From Nocardia aobensis NBRC 100429 (GTDB lineage Bacteria; Actinomycetota; Actinomycetes; Mycobacteriales; Mycobacteriaceae), in assembly GCF_000308375.1 (NCBI RefSeq), contig NZ_BAFQ01000042.1, positions 1 through 64,000 on the forward strand: 64,000 nt of DNA, written 5' to 3'. Made by a program: the position numbers and the translations under genes. Positions within the stretch are counted from its first letter, which is position 1, and every line of letters starts with the position of its first letter. Of the stretch, positions 1 to 9,600 are shown piece by piece. Below the pieces are notes generated by a model. It did not search any database and was not told where the DNA came from. It saw nothing but the letters and a program-made list of their open reading frames with translations.

Positions 1-1
1 G

Positions 2-742
2 CGGGGGATGGTGGCCCATCTGAGGGAGGTGGACATCGATGCGCTGTGCAAGGTCTACGGATTCGAAGGCGAGCAGGTGGTTGCCATGAAAGCCCTTGCG
101 GTACATGGCAACGCGTTGAGCTGGTGGTGTGAGTTCGGCGATGTCATTCCGGAAAACTTCGACTTCTATGTCGGATTGGAGGCCTCAGCTCGTAGTTTGA
201 AGACTTACGAGCCCGAACTTGTCCCTGGACTGCTCCAAACACCTGCGTACGCCAGCGCGATGTTCGGCACCGCTCATCCGACCGACACCGCTGCGGAACA
301 TGCCAGGCGTGTCCAATTGCGTATGCGTAGGCAGACCAGGATCACGCGCAAGTATCAACCGGCTGAACTCGACGTGATCCTCCGCGAATCAGCCCTGCGA
401 TGCGTCGTAGGTGGACCGAAAGTGATGTCTGCACAGCTGAAGCATCTCGCGGACATGGGATGTCGTCCGAACGTCAACGTGCAAGTACTGCCCGATCGGG
501 CCGGCTTCCCGCTAGGTGAGGCGGTGGGCTCGTTCGTGCTTCTCGACTTCGGTAACGACCGTAGCGGGCAGACCATAGAACCGCCGGTCGTCTATGTCGA
601 AGGTTTCATCGGGGATTTGTATCTCGAAAAACCAGTAGCGGTGCAGCGGTACCATCAGGCCTACGAAGGTCTCCGGCGAAGCGTGATGGATCCGGTCGCA
701 AGCCGATCCCTGCTCCGGCAGATAGCGAGGGAGTACGTCTGA
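2..742 (+). CDS. DUF5753 regulator (5' partial)
   Basis: C-terminal part of an XRE-type helix-turn-helix regulator of the DUF5753 family, common in actinomycetes. The frame is open to the left edge, and the DNA-binding helix-turn-helix that normally fills the first 60-70 residues lies mostly outside the window. Family hallmarks are visible: a WW-containing stretch, then LEASARSLKTYEPELVPGLL and QTPAYA, the usual start of the ligand-like domain. The stop overlaps the next start (TGATG), so the two genes are translationally coupled. These pairs are known as regulator plus DUF397 partner; the target genes are not visible here. Confidence 0.85.
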   Translation, partial: RGMVAHLREVDIDALCKVYGFEGEQVVAMKALAVHGNALSWWCEFGDVIPENFDFYVGLEASARSLKTYEPELVPGLLQTPAYASAMFGTAHPTDTAAEHARRVQLRMRRQTRITRKYQPAELDVILRESALRCVVGGPKVMSAQLKHLADMGCRPNVNVQVLPDRAGFPLGEAVGSFVLLDFGNDRSGQTIEPPVVYVEGFIGDLYLEKPVAVQRYHQAYEGLRRSVMDPVASRSLLRQIAREYV

Positions 743-945
743 TGGTTGTCGATCTATCGAATGCGCAATGGTTCAAGAGCAGTCGTAGCGGAGGGTCGAA
801 GAACTGCGTCGAAGTCGCGTTCTTACCGGATAATGCTGTGGGCGTGCGAGATTCGAAGGACTGCACCGGGCCGGCCCTGATCTTCGCCGCTGCTGAGTGG
901 TCCGCGTTCACCGCCGCCGTAACAAGGGGCGACCTGGACCGGTGA
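742..945 (+). CDS. DUF397 small protein
   Basis: A 67-residue protein with the DUF397 signature: an early W-x-KSSRSGG-x-x-NCVEVA segment, then VGVRDSKD and a closing segment with W-x-AF. DUF397 proteins are almost always encoded next to DUF5753 regulators, as here with a one-base overlap, and some are thought to act as their antagonists or partners. The biochemical role of this copy cannot be read from the sequence. Confidence 0.9.
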   Translation: MVVDLSNAQWFKSSRSGGSKNCVEVAFLPDNAVGVRDSKDCTGPALIFAAAEWSAFTAAVTRGDLDR

Positions 946-985
946 GTACCGCGACGTCGAACTTACGATCCGAATCTGGCATCCA

Positions 986-2047
986 TTACGGCGCGTAGAA
1001 CAGGGCGATCTCGGCGAGTAGCCGTTCGGAACTGGTTCTCATCGCGTTCAGGGTCATGCCTGCGACGTGAGGGCTGAGTGTCGTATTTGGGTTCGAAGCC
1101 AGCCCCGAACTGAAAGACCGTCCCTCCGTGGCGAATACGTCGATAGCGGCGTGGCCGAGACCGCAGCTGGGGTCGCGCAATGCCGCGTCCAGGGCGTCCT
1201 CGGGCACCACCTGTTCCCGCGATGTGTTGACCAGTACCGACCCCGGCTTCATCCACCGCAGCTCCCGCGCGCCGATGAGCCCGATGGTCGCGGGGGTGGC
1301 CGGGACGTGAACCGAGATGATGTCGCAGCCGGTCAGCAGGGCGCGCAGGTTCTCGGCCCGGTATGCAGGCCATTGTGCCGCCTCTTCGGCAGTGAAGCGC
1401 GGCGACCCGTGGACCCACACCTCCGCCCCGAACGGCACGAGACGTTCCGCCACCGCCCGTGCGATCGCTCCACTGCCGACGAGTCCCACCCGCGAATCCG
1501 ACAGACTCCGAACGGGCATACCGTCGACCGCTGCGCCCCAGTCGCCGGCACGAAGAGCTCTGTCCCGCTTGCTGATTCCGCGGAGAGCGTCGAGCATGAG
1601 CCCGATCGTCAACTCGGCAACGGCGTCGGCATTCGCGCCCGGGGTGGACAGGACCGTGACTCCCAAGTCGTGGGCAGCGTCGAGATCGAAACTGTCCAGA
1701 CCAGAAGCGGCCTTGGCGACCAGTCGCAGTGGTTGTTCGTGCCGCTCGGTCGCCATCTGCTCGAAGACGTTGCGGCTCAGAGGAATACCCGCGCGACATT
1801 TCAGCGCGTCGTATCCGCCGCCACGATCGAAGGCGGCCAGAATCTCCTCTGAACTGGACCCTTCGAAATCGTCAGAGCCCCAGCGACATTCGATCTCTGA
1901 ACGGACAGTTCGATTCACAACTCGACGTAGGTTGACCGTCGGTACGAGACCGAGCCGAGTCAAGTCTTCCAGCTCGTCCATTGCCAACTCGCTCGGCGCG
2001 GGGTCGATGACGAGGATGCGGGGGTGAGTAGGCGCCGGACAGTTCAC
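986..2047 (-). CDS. D-isomer-specific 2-hydroxyacid dehydrogenase
   Basis: A 353-residue NAD-dependent dehydrogenase of the SerA/FDH-like family, cytosolic. The Rossmann motif appears as GLVGSGAIARAVAERL. The catalytic Arg is in VNTSREQVV, the acidic residue region is in AIDVFATEG, and the catalytic His is in SPHVAGMT. It starts with GTG (2047) and shows no clear Shine-Dalgarno. It converges on the DUF397 gene and diverges from the secretion cassette. The substrate is unknown: 3-phosphoglycerate is possible, but the C-terminal ACT domain of SerA is absent, so a generic hydroxyacid dehydrogenase is the safer call. Confidence 0.85.
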   Translation of the reverse strand: MNCPAPTHPRILVIDPAPSELAMDELEDLTRLGLVPTVNLRRVVNRTVRSEIECRWGSDDFEGSSSEEILAAFDRGGGYDALKCRAGIPLSRNVFEQMATERHEQPLRLVAKAASGLDSFDLDAAHDLGVTVLSTPGANADAVAELTIGLMLDALRGISKRDRALRAGDWGAAVDGMPVRSLSDSRVGLVGSGAIARAVAERLVPFGAEVWVHGSPRFTAEEAAQWPAYRAENLRALLTGCDIISVHVPATPATIGLIGARELRWMKPGSVLVNTSREQVVPEDALDAALRDPSCGLGHAAIDVFATEGRSFSSGLASNPNTTLSPHVAGMTLNAMRTSSERLLAEIALFYAP

Positions 2048-2228
2048 GAGGCCACCATGCCAGGCCGGCGACCGGATCGGAGGGGTATTTGCGCGCGTTG
2101 GGCTGGTTGTCGCGATTGCCCCAACGGCTACCTGGCGACGACACCACTCCGTCTGCGATGATCGAGCGGCGGCTGCTCGACTGATGCGGGCCGCTTCGAT
2201 GCTTCAGTTCGAAGACCAGGAGGGGGTC

Positions 2229-2540
2229 ATGCGTTTCGTTCCCGAATCTGTGCTGGGTATGGCGCAGACGATAGAGCCGGCAGTCGAAGCGACGAAGGCG
2301 CATGCGACGAACATCGAGAATGTGGGGTTCGATCCGTCTCACGCGGGGCAGGACTATGGGGCCCAAGGGAAGAAGATCGCGGCAGGGGTCAATGGCATCG
2401 TCACGATGTTGCAATCGTGGTCGGAGGCATCCGAGGCAACCACGGGCGTGCTGCGCCGAGCGGTCGATATCACAGTGGGCACGGATCAGGAGAATCGCAC
2501 TCGTATCGACGGTTCTGCTGACGGAGCAACTTCGGCATGA
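2229..2540 (+). CDS. EspC/WXG100-like secretion-associated protein
   Basis: A 103-residue, mostly helical protein resembling small type VII secretion (ESX) targets of the EspC/DUF2580 type. The ATG at 2229 was chosen because a strong AGGAGGGGG lies just upstream; an in-frame ATG at 2184 lacks one. It is the first gene of a tightly packed plus-strand cassette and overlaps the next gene by ATGA. The family call rests on size, helical composition and neighbours; no clear W-x-G motif is present. Confidence 0.6.
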   Translation: MRFVPESVLGMAQTIEPAVEATKAHATNIENVGFDPSHAGQDYGAQGKKIAAGVNGIVTMLQSWSEASEATTGVLRRAVDITVGTDQENRTRIDGSADGATSA

Positions 2541-4696
2541 CCTCCGCGCAGGAATACGAGAAACAATACCGACGTGACAACGACAAAGCGAGGTTGGACC
2601 TCGAGCGCTTCCTTAAAGAGGATGGGCGGAACGTCTTCGATCAGCCAATCTGGACCGATAAACCGCCGATCATCAACGGTGACATCAACGCTCTGCTCGA
2701 CAACGGCGCATTCGGTCTCGAATGGTTTCGACTAGCGCTGGTCCGATATCACCGTGTCTGGGACATCATGAAGCTCGACGGCTTCGATCGGATTGATGTT
2801 CCTGCTCTTGCGCTCGAGCCTGGACTAGGCGCGGAGAAGATCGATGCCGCAGGGGATCCGGATGCTGAGATGAAGCGTTTGGAGGGCAAGTACTACGACC
2901 AGCAGCGCAGCATGAACCTGAATAGTCTCAGAGACCTGTCGACGGCGATAACAGGCGCTGCACTCGGAAACGACAGCCATCTGGGCGGTGGAGACCTGGC
3001 CTCTGACCTTTATGGCGTGGCGCAGGCCGTCCCGGAGGCATGGCAGGGGCGAGGAGGGGCCGCGGCGACAGATCATCTCGCCGGACTGCACGCCCACGCT
3101 GACCAACAGGCTCAGTACCTTCAGGCTGTCGCTTCGGCGCTGAATGGCCTTCCGGAAGTGCTCCGGCAAATCGTCGCGGACAAGGCAAATTTTGTTGCAG
3201 GGTTCGACTCGCCGCAGTGCCCTGTAGCCGGGCACGCGATGCGTCTCGGCGGAGCCGAGGATCTCGTCAGCGTAATGATCACTGTTGCCGCAGGTAAGGC
3301 CAGTACGCCTCTTTTTGGCGATTCCGATAAGAGAGAAGCGAAGAAACAGCTACATCTGGAGCGAGACGACCAAGCCAAGCAGGCGTGCAAGGACTGGCTG
3401 ATCAATCATTTCGGTCCGGCAGTCCGCGAGGCATTCATAGCTTTCGTACACCAATGTGCGCTCGCTGACCACTACATTCGCCAAGCCTACAAGCCGGTGA
3501 TGGACCTACTGGACAGTCAAGACACGACTCCGTTCCCGAAACCCCCCGGCCAGCAGGATCCGAATCAGCCATCGAATACCGGCCCAGGCCCGACTGCTAC
3601 CGGGCCGGCAGCCCCAACCACACCGACGTCCGCGGCTCCGACCACGCCCACGACACCGTCCTCCTTCAACTCGGCGACCCCCGTCTCGACCAATCCTGCT
3701 GCCACTCAGTTCAATCCGGCCCAAATCTTATCGAGCTTGACGAGTCAGGTGGGCCAAACGGTTCAGCAAGGTATTACGCAAACCCTGCAGCAGGGCCTGT
3801 CCCAGATTCAGAACGTCGCGCAGCAGGGCCTCGGCGCGCTCGGGGGCAACCTTGCCGGCCTCGGTTCGCAGCAGCCGGGCGCAGCTGCTCAGCTGACAGA
3901 TGTCAAGAGTCTTACCGGCGGCAAAGAGCTGGCCAATCTGAGTGCGTTCGGTGGAAACCTCACGGTCACTCAGGCGCCGAACGGCGCAATCACCGCGAAA
4001 GTCACTGGGCCCGACGGGAAACCACAGGAGTACTCGATGGGGCTCAAAGACGGTGTGCCGTTCTTGAAACCTGGACCGGCCGAGTCGACAGATCCGTCAG
4101 GCAGGGGACCGTCCGAGGGAAATGGCTCCACACCTGGTGGCGGACAGTCGGCGGGTCCGGGCCCGAGTGGTGCGTCCGCCGCTGGATCCTCGGCCCAGTC
4201 GTTGACGCCGGCGCCTGCGGGGGCCGATAAGCCGGGGTCGCTACCGAGCCATGGCGTCGAGCCTCGCGCGGACAACCCCAGCACAGGCGTGGACGCCGGG
4301 ACGAACAGCCCGTCCGCGCCCGGTATGCCGATGAGCGGGATGCCCCACGCACCGGGTGGCGGAGGGAAGTCCACGCCCGAGTCCGAACGACCGCCGAGTG
4401 GGATCATCCCCCCAAAGCCGTTGTGGACCACAGTGCCCGGTGGGGACGGCCACATTCCCGACGGGCCCACGGGGTCGGACGTGCCGGGCCCTGAATTGGC
4501 GACTGTCGGCCCCTTGGACGGCGGTCCGCTGCAGGCACCCGGGCAGCCTGGTCCCGAGTTGGCGACCGCAGGTCCGCTGGACAGCACTTCCCCGGTGTCG
4601 GACGGCCCGAGTCGAATCTCAGGCCCCGCCGATTCGCCGCCGCGACCCTCCCCTACCGGGGTGAAGATCGAAATCGACACCGGTGATGCGAAATGA
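2537..4696 (+). CDS. WXG-motif T7SS protein with Pro/Gly-rich tail
   Basis: A 719-residue protein of unknown function. Residues about 1-330 are helical and contain a W-x-G turn (EAWQGRGGAAATDHL, about residue 170) typical of WXG100/PPE-like secretion substrates. Residues about 335-719 are low-complexity Pro/Thr/Gly/Ser, with an inner Gln/Gly segment (QGITQTLQQGLSQIQNVAQQ). Near the C-terminus the motif PELAT-x-GPLD occurs twice. Start and stop overlap the neighbours by ATGA, implying one operon with coupled translation. It is likely an ESX substrate or surface-exposed scaffold, by inference from the motif and context. Confidence 0.6.
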   Translation: MTSAQEYEKQYRRDNDKARLDLERFLKEDGRNVFDQPIWTDKPPIINGDINALLDNGAFGLEWFRLALVRYHRVWDIMKLDGFDRIDVPALALEPGLGAEKIDAAGDPDAEMKRLEGKYYDQQRSMNLNSLRDLSTAITGAALGNDSHLGGGDLASDLYGVAQAVPEAWQGRGGAAATDHLAGLHAHADQQAQYLQAVASALNGLPEVLRQIVADKANFVAGFDSPQCPVAGHAMRLGGAEDLVSVMITVAAGKASTPLFGDSDKREAKKQLHLERDDQAKQACKDWLINHFGPAVREAFIAFVHQCALADHYIRQAYKPVMDLLDSQDTTPFPKPPGQQDPNQPSNTGPGPTATGPAAPTTPTSAAPTTPTTPSSFNSATPVSTNPAATQFNPAQILSSLTSQVGQTVQQGITQTLQQGLSQIQNVAQQGLGALGGNLAGLGSQQPGAAAQLTDVKSLTGGKELANLSAFGGNLTVTQAPNGAITAKVTGPDGKPQEYSMGLKDGVPFLKPGPAESTDPSGRGPSEGNGSTPGGGQSAGPGPSGASAAGSSAQSLTPAPAGADKPGSLPSHGVEPRADNPSTGVDAGTNSPSAPGMPMSGMPHAPGGGGKSTPESERPPSGIIPPKPLWTTVPGGDGHIPDGPTGSDVPGPELATVGPLDGGPLQAPGQPGPELATAGPLDSTSPVSDGPSRISGPADSPPRPSPTGVKIEIDTGDAK

Positions 4697-5067
4697 CTGA
4701 CTACGCGGCAGAAATGGATCGAATTCTCGCCGACTACAGGGCCGGATCACACGGTATCCGAGAGCAGTTCCTGGAGGCGGACGCGCGGACCACGAGGGGA
4801 GGTGCGGACCTGTTCGCTGAGTTGCGGGAACAGTTGCGAGAGAACGAGTCCCAGCATCCGGAGGCTTCCCGAGACGCGACGGGCCGCGAAGAATCGGCCG
4901 AACGTGAACAGTGGCAGCGCGAGGCTGCCGAACGCGCGAATATGGCGGCCGACCGCCGACGCCCCAAGACCAGCGGACGGGATGCAGTTGTCCTACCTTC
5001 GGACTGGACCGACGAGGACGAAGCCCGGGCTGAGGGCTACGGTCCGCCGAAGTCGTGGCTGACGTAG
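4693..5067 (+). CDS. charged coiled-coil protein of T7SS cassette
   Basis: A 124-residue, strongly charged protein with long runs of E, R and Q and coiled-coil character between residues about 40 and 95, then a short conserved-looking tail (LPSDWTDEDEARAEGYGPPKSWL). No domain was recognised. Its ATG overlaps the previous stop, so it is part of the same transcript. The tail could be a binding segment; this is a guess. Confidence 0.6.
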   Translation: MTDYAAEMDRILADYRAGSHGIREQFLEADARTTRGGADLFAELREQLRENESQHPEASRDATGREESAEREQWQREAAERANMAADRRRPKTSGRDAVVLPSDWTDEDEARAEGYGPPKSWLT

Positions 5068-5120
5068 GCCGCTAGAGTGCAGACGACGGACCGGTCGGGG
5101 ATGTATAGGAGGGGGCTTCG

Positions 5121-5810
5121 ATGCGTGGTTTGAGTGTCCCGGCGGATGTCGATGGTTCGATGAGCATCTCCGATTTTCCGGGGCCTCGCTCACCGATCCT
5201 GCCCGAACCCAAGGAGGCCGATCTCGCCTGGGCGCGTGCGCATCCGGGCGAGTGGCGGTACTTCGTGGATCCGAGGGTCGACAAGGCATCGGCCACCGAG
5301 GTCAATGTCATCGGCGGTTGGTATGCGGACGAGAAGGGCGCAATCGAACCTTGGTTGAATCCAGCGTTCACGCCCTCCCCAGGATATGACTCATACGGCA
5401 TCGCAAGCCACTTGGAGCTGGCGATTTGGCGAGTCGATTACGGATTCTGCGAGCTGGGCCACTTCATCGACGTTTTCAGCCGCAGCGATGTGATCATGGA
5501 GCTGCCCGACGACGATCCCGAAGGGCAGCGAGGTTGGCCGCTCGAGCCGTTCTACACCGGTGAGGAGATACTGCGCATCTATACCTCCGCCGGGCACCTG
5601 CCACCGACGACCAATCCATGGCTTCGGCGGACCGTTTCCGGCCGCGCGATCCTCGAAGAGGTATGTCCGCGCGAGCGCACCGTCGTGGTGATGAACGGTG
5701 GCAGCGCTCCGGGCCTCGAGTTACAGGGGTCGTGGCTGACGCGCTGGTGGCGGGAATGGCAGGACGCTGAGCGGGCTCGCCGCGCCGAAGGACCGAACTC
5801 GGATGGATAA
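5121..5810 (+). CDS. type VII secretion system-associated protein (SseB-like)
   Basis: A 229-residue protein matching what I know of the actinobacterial 'type VII secretion system-associated protein' family. The N-terminal half carries ARAHPGEWRYFVDP, then GGWYADEKGAIEPWLNPAF-x-PSP. A second half resembles the SseB-like fold (LEPFYTGEEILRIYTSAGHLP, then TVVVMNGGSAPGLELQG). The ATG at 5121 follows AGGAGGGGG. It sits between WXG-type genes and overlaps the YbaB-like gene by 8 bases. A chaperone or accessory role in ESX secretion is inferred from context only. Confidence 0.65.
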   Translation: MRGLSVPADVDGSMSISDFPGPRSPILPEPKEADLAWARAHPGEWRYFVDPRVDKASATEVNVIGGWYADEKGAIEPWLNPAFTPSPGYDSYGIASHLELAIWRVDYGFCELGHFIDVFSRSDVIMELPDDDPEGQRGWPLEPFYTGEEILRIYTSAGHLPPTTNPWLRRTVSGRAILEEVCPRERTVVVMNGGSAPGLELQGSWLTRWWREWQDAERARRAEGPNSDG

Positions 5811-6237
5811 GTGGGAGCGGGAACAGATCCGGGCCGCCAATGATGGTCTGCGATCGACCTTGGACTCCATTCAAAGCGATTTCGACCGTGAGATAGGCGA
5901 ATTGGCGGAGCTCCAGCACAAGCTCGCGGCGCTGAAGGTACGTGCGACTACGCCGAGCGATCTTGCCCGGGTGACGATCAACGGTTCGGGGATGGTCACG
6001 GAGATAGAGATCGTCGACGATGCGTATCGGCGTAGCACTCCCCGGCAGTTGACAGAGGAGTTGAACGCGGCGATCCGTGCCGGCGTCGAGGCTGTGACAC
6101 AAGCTCGGGCAAAGCTCCTCGAGCCGGTTCAATCGGTGATCGACGGTATGGCGGATCTCGACGAGGTCATGCCCGGCATGCCCAGTATGCGAGAACTTCG
6201 GCGACAGTTCTCGGAGTTTCCGCAGCCGGAGCAGTAG
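5803..6237 (+). CDS. YbaB/EbfC-like protein of T7SS cassette
   Basis: A 144-residue protein with an N-terminal helix, a central beta segment (ARVTINGSGMVTEIEIVDDAY) and a C-terminal helix (LTEELNAAIRAGVEAVTQAR), the layout of YbaB/EbfC nucleoid-associated proteins. Such proteins recur in actinobacterial ESX loci (EspL-like). The start overlaps the previous gene by 8 bases. Whether it binds DNA here or acts as a secretion accessory factor cannot be told from sequence. A similar gene lies at 29609-29941 in the second T7SS-like cassette. Confidence 0.7.
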   Translation: MDKWEREQIRAANDGLRSTLDSIQSDFDREIGELAELQHKLAALKVRATTPSDLARVTINGSGMVTEIEIVDDAYRRSTPRQLTEELNAAIRAGVEAVTQARAKLLEPVQSVIDGMADLDEVMPGMPSMRELRRQFSEFPQPEQ

Positions 6238-6322
6238 AGCCTGTTGCGCCGCTACAAGTTTCGTGGAACCCGACGCGGCACCGCTGCGTCCAAGTCGAGG
6301 ACGGAGCAGCTGATGAGGGAGC

Positions 6323-6649
6323 GTGGGCGTGGTTGACTTCTTTGCCGACCCCGAGCGGTTGCGCGCGATCTCGCCCCAGTTCGAACAGTTGGGGGAGGAG
6401 GTCGAAACCGCCTTGGAGAAGCTGAGACAAGGTCTGGATGCCGAGGGGCGCTGCTGGGGCGGGGACCGTCCGGGCACGGAGTTCGAAAAGAACTATCCGC
6501 AGGAAGGCGATGGCAGTGTCAAACAGACGCTCGACGAGTTGGGCGCCCTCGCAGCCAAACTGAAGTCGACCGGCGACAAGATCACCGGTACGGCCGGCAT
6601 CGTCCAAGACCAGGATCGCGCCAATGCGGACGGGATCGGGAAGGCATAA
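6323..6649 (+). CDS. WXG100-like protein
   Basis: A 108-residue helical protein with a central CWGGD turn and a closing helix, consistent with an ESX/WXG100-family partner. The start is a GTG preceded by GAGGGAG; a second GTG two codons downstream is an alternative. It ends 11 bases before the giant toxin gene, in the place where CpnT-type toxins usually have WXG100 partner genes. Co-secretion with the toxin is inferred. Confidence 0.65.
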   Translation: MGVVDFFADPERLRAISPQFEQLGEEVETALEKLRQGLDAEGRCWGGDRPGTEFEKNYPQEGDGSVKQTLDELGALAAKLKSTGDKITGTAGIVQDQDRANADGIGKA

Positions 6650-6660
6650 CGGGGGTTGTC

Positions 6661-9600
6661 GTGACATTGTGGCGGCCGCCGCAAATTCCGTACCTGTCGG
6701 ATTTCCTCTTCGGTCACTGGCCCGATGGTGACGAAGACGCCATGCGACGAGCGGCAACGCACTGGTCGGATATGGCGAATGCGCTGAAGGAGCTGCAGAA
6801 GCCGGCCGATCAGTCGATGGTCGACGCTCTCGATGCGATCGACGGTAAAGCCCACCAGGCGATGGCGAGCTACTGGGCGGATATCTCCGGTGGTGACGGC
6901 AGCGACCTGCAACGCCTCATCAATACGTGTGAGTCCTTCGCCGAGCAGCTCGAGCACGGTGCCACCGACATCGAACACACCAAGCTGACCATCTATATCT
7001 CGGCGATGGTCATGGTCGCGATGACCGCGTGGTCGTGGGTTCCCGGCGCCGGGCAGGTAGGCGAGGTGGCGGCCGCCGCTGCCGTCAAGGTGACGATTCG
7101 TGCGGCGGTGGAGAAGCTGCTGACCGAGATCACCACCAAGGGCGCGGCCTTCGTCGCCCGGCGGCTCGCAATGCGCGTGGGCGCCAAGGTAGCTACGCAG
7201 GCGGTGATCGGCGCCGGTATAGGTGCGGGCACCGATGCTGCGGCACAAGGCATTCAGCTGGCGGCGGGCCACCGCCAGGACGGGTTCGATCTGGCCGGCT
7301 TCTTCCGGGCAACGGGAGCCGGGGCCGTCGCCGGAGGTGTGGCCGGGCCGATGAGCGAAGGCATCGGCGGCAATCTCGCCGGGCGGCTCGCCGGCGGGGC
7401 CGAACCCGGGCTGGTCGCCGGATTGGTCGGCAAGAATGTGGCGGAGGTGCCGGCCAACGTCGTCGGCAACGCAGCGGCTCAGCTCGCGACCAACCCCGAT
7501 CATTCGATCGACTCCAGCACTTTGCTGGAGGGCGCCGGGGGCGGCCTGGCCAGTAAGCCGGGGCCACACAACACGCCGCACGGTGATGCTACGACCGGTC
7601 CCCATGCCGATTCGCCGCCCGAGAAGCCTGCCGCGGGCGGTTCGGAGCATTCGGCGAGCGCCGATCCGCCTCCGCGGCCTTCACCTTCGGAGGTGGGGAC
7701 TCCGTCCGCGGCCGACGGCACGCATCCATCCGGCACCCATCCGGATCCGGGGGCCATGCAGGCAGATGCCCCTCCCTCCGCGCACCAGGGAAACGGTACC
7801 GATCATGCGGCCACTGTCGCGGCCGGGCACGAGACATCCGTTGCGGCTCAACCCGACTCGAACGGCGCGAGCCAGGCCGGTGATGCCAAGCCTCCGACCG
7901 AAGCGCGGTCGAACGCCGGGCCGCAGACTCCCGAGCCGGGATCGACGAATCAGCCGGCACCCGCACAGGCGGCGACGCCGTCGCCCGATCGTTCCGCCCC
8001 ACCATCGCAACCGCAGGCTCCGAACGCCGCGCCAGGGGATCGGCAGATGCCCGCAGCGCGCCCGGCGCCGGACGTAGCAGCGCGACCGGATGCACAAACT
8101 CCTGCTCCGGATCGCAATGCACCGCAGCGGGTTCCGGAATCTTCGCGCCCCCCGATCACCGATGCGCCGGTGCACCGGACAACCGAACCCCCGACCGCCG
8201 GCGCCACACCGCGCCCAGAGGCCACGCCCACTCGACCAGGCCATTCCGATGCGCCGCCTCGGCCGGATGCCGCCGTCCGACCGGTTCCCGACTCGTCGCA
8301 TCGTCCGCCGGTTGGCACCGAGCGGCCGTCGGGCACGCCAGGGCGTCCGGACAATCCCCACACACCGCCTCGCTCAGCTCACCCGTCGGGCGCGCGGAAT
8401 CCAAAAGACCTACAGCACACTGGGGATCCCGCTCATCGAAACGACGCGTCGGCGCCGCACGAGCCAGGCAGGCCCGCCGATTCTCGTTTTCCGGAGCCGG
8501 GCAGTGCACATCCGGATTCTCCGCGCGGCGATCGTGTGCCCGGAGATGCTCCGCGACAGGATGTCTCGAACGGAAACCGTCGGCTCGATCAGCCGGCCGG
8601 GCGACCGGAGGGCGTCGATACCCCGACGGGCGCCCGCGCCGATGGTGCGCAGCAAGCACAAGCGGTGCCGGTCGGTGTACCGACTCCCGCTCGCGACCGC
8701 GGGTCGGATCACCACACCGCCGCGCACGAGGAACCCGGTCGCCCGACGGATCATCGACACAGTTCCGATGGTGACAACGCCGGTCTGGAGCAGTCGCAGA
8801 GCGGCGGCGCTATCCGCCCGCGCAACCCCCTCGATGTCGCGGCACAGGACAAGTGGGCCGGCGAGGCCTACGACACCATCCGCTCTTCGCGCAGCGACGT
8901 GCACGACATGGTCGAGAATCTTGCACAGGTGCCGCGCGAGGATGGTTCGGTTGGCTTCACCGAACACGAAATCGGCCAGGTGAAGCAGCACCTGTTCGAA
9001 GAGGAACACAAGCTGAGTGTGTTCGACGACAACGGTAACGTCGTCGGCCACGAGAACCGTCGCTTCGATGCCGACCCTGATATCGCCGAGGCATGGATGC
9101 GTCTGTCTCGCGGCGAGCCGCTACCCGCCGACATCAAGCTGCTGGAACACGAACTGGCGGAATCGAATTACCTCCGTGAACACCCGGATGCCAGCTACCG
9201 CGAGGCGCACGCTCACGCCAACACCAAAGCCGACTGGGAAAGCGACATCCCCGAGCGCACCGGCGAGAACTACCAGAACTGGGGAGAAAAAGATGGCCCT
9301 GTACGTGATCTACCGGAAGACGGCGGAAACCGAGACCGAAGTGACCTACCGGTTCGGGAGCAGCGAGACGGAGCTGAACCGCGAGCTGGTGATCGAGAAG
9401 ACCGGCCCGGCCGTCAAAGCGGCGGACGGAACGAACGACCCGCTGGTGATGAAAGTAGCCGGACGCATTCTGGCGCGGAAGGGCAGCGACCCGAACTGGC
9501 CGGGCGGGGGCGGGATTCAGGCCTGAGCGACCGGTCGACGGAGCCTGCGCCGCCTGGTCGAGTCAGTGATTCACCATCGGTTGCAGGACATCCGGAGGGT

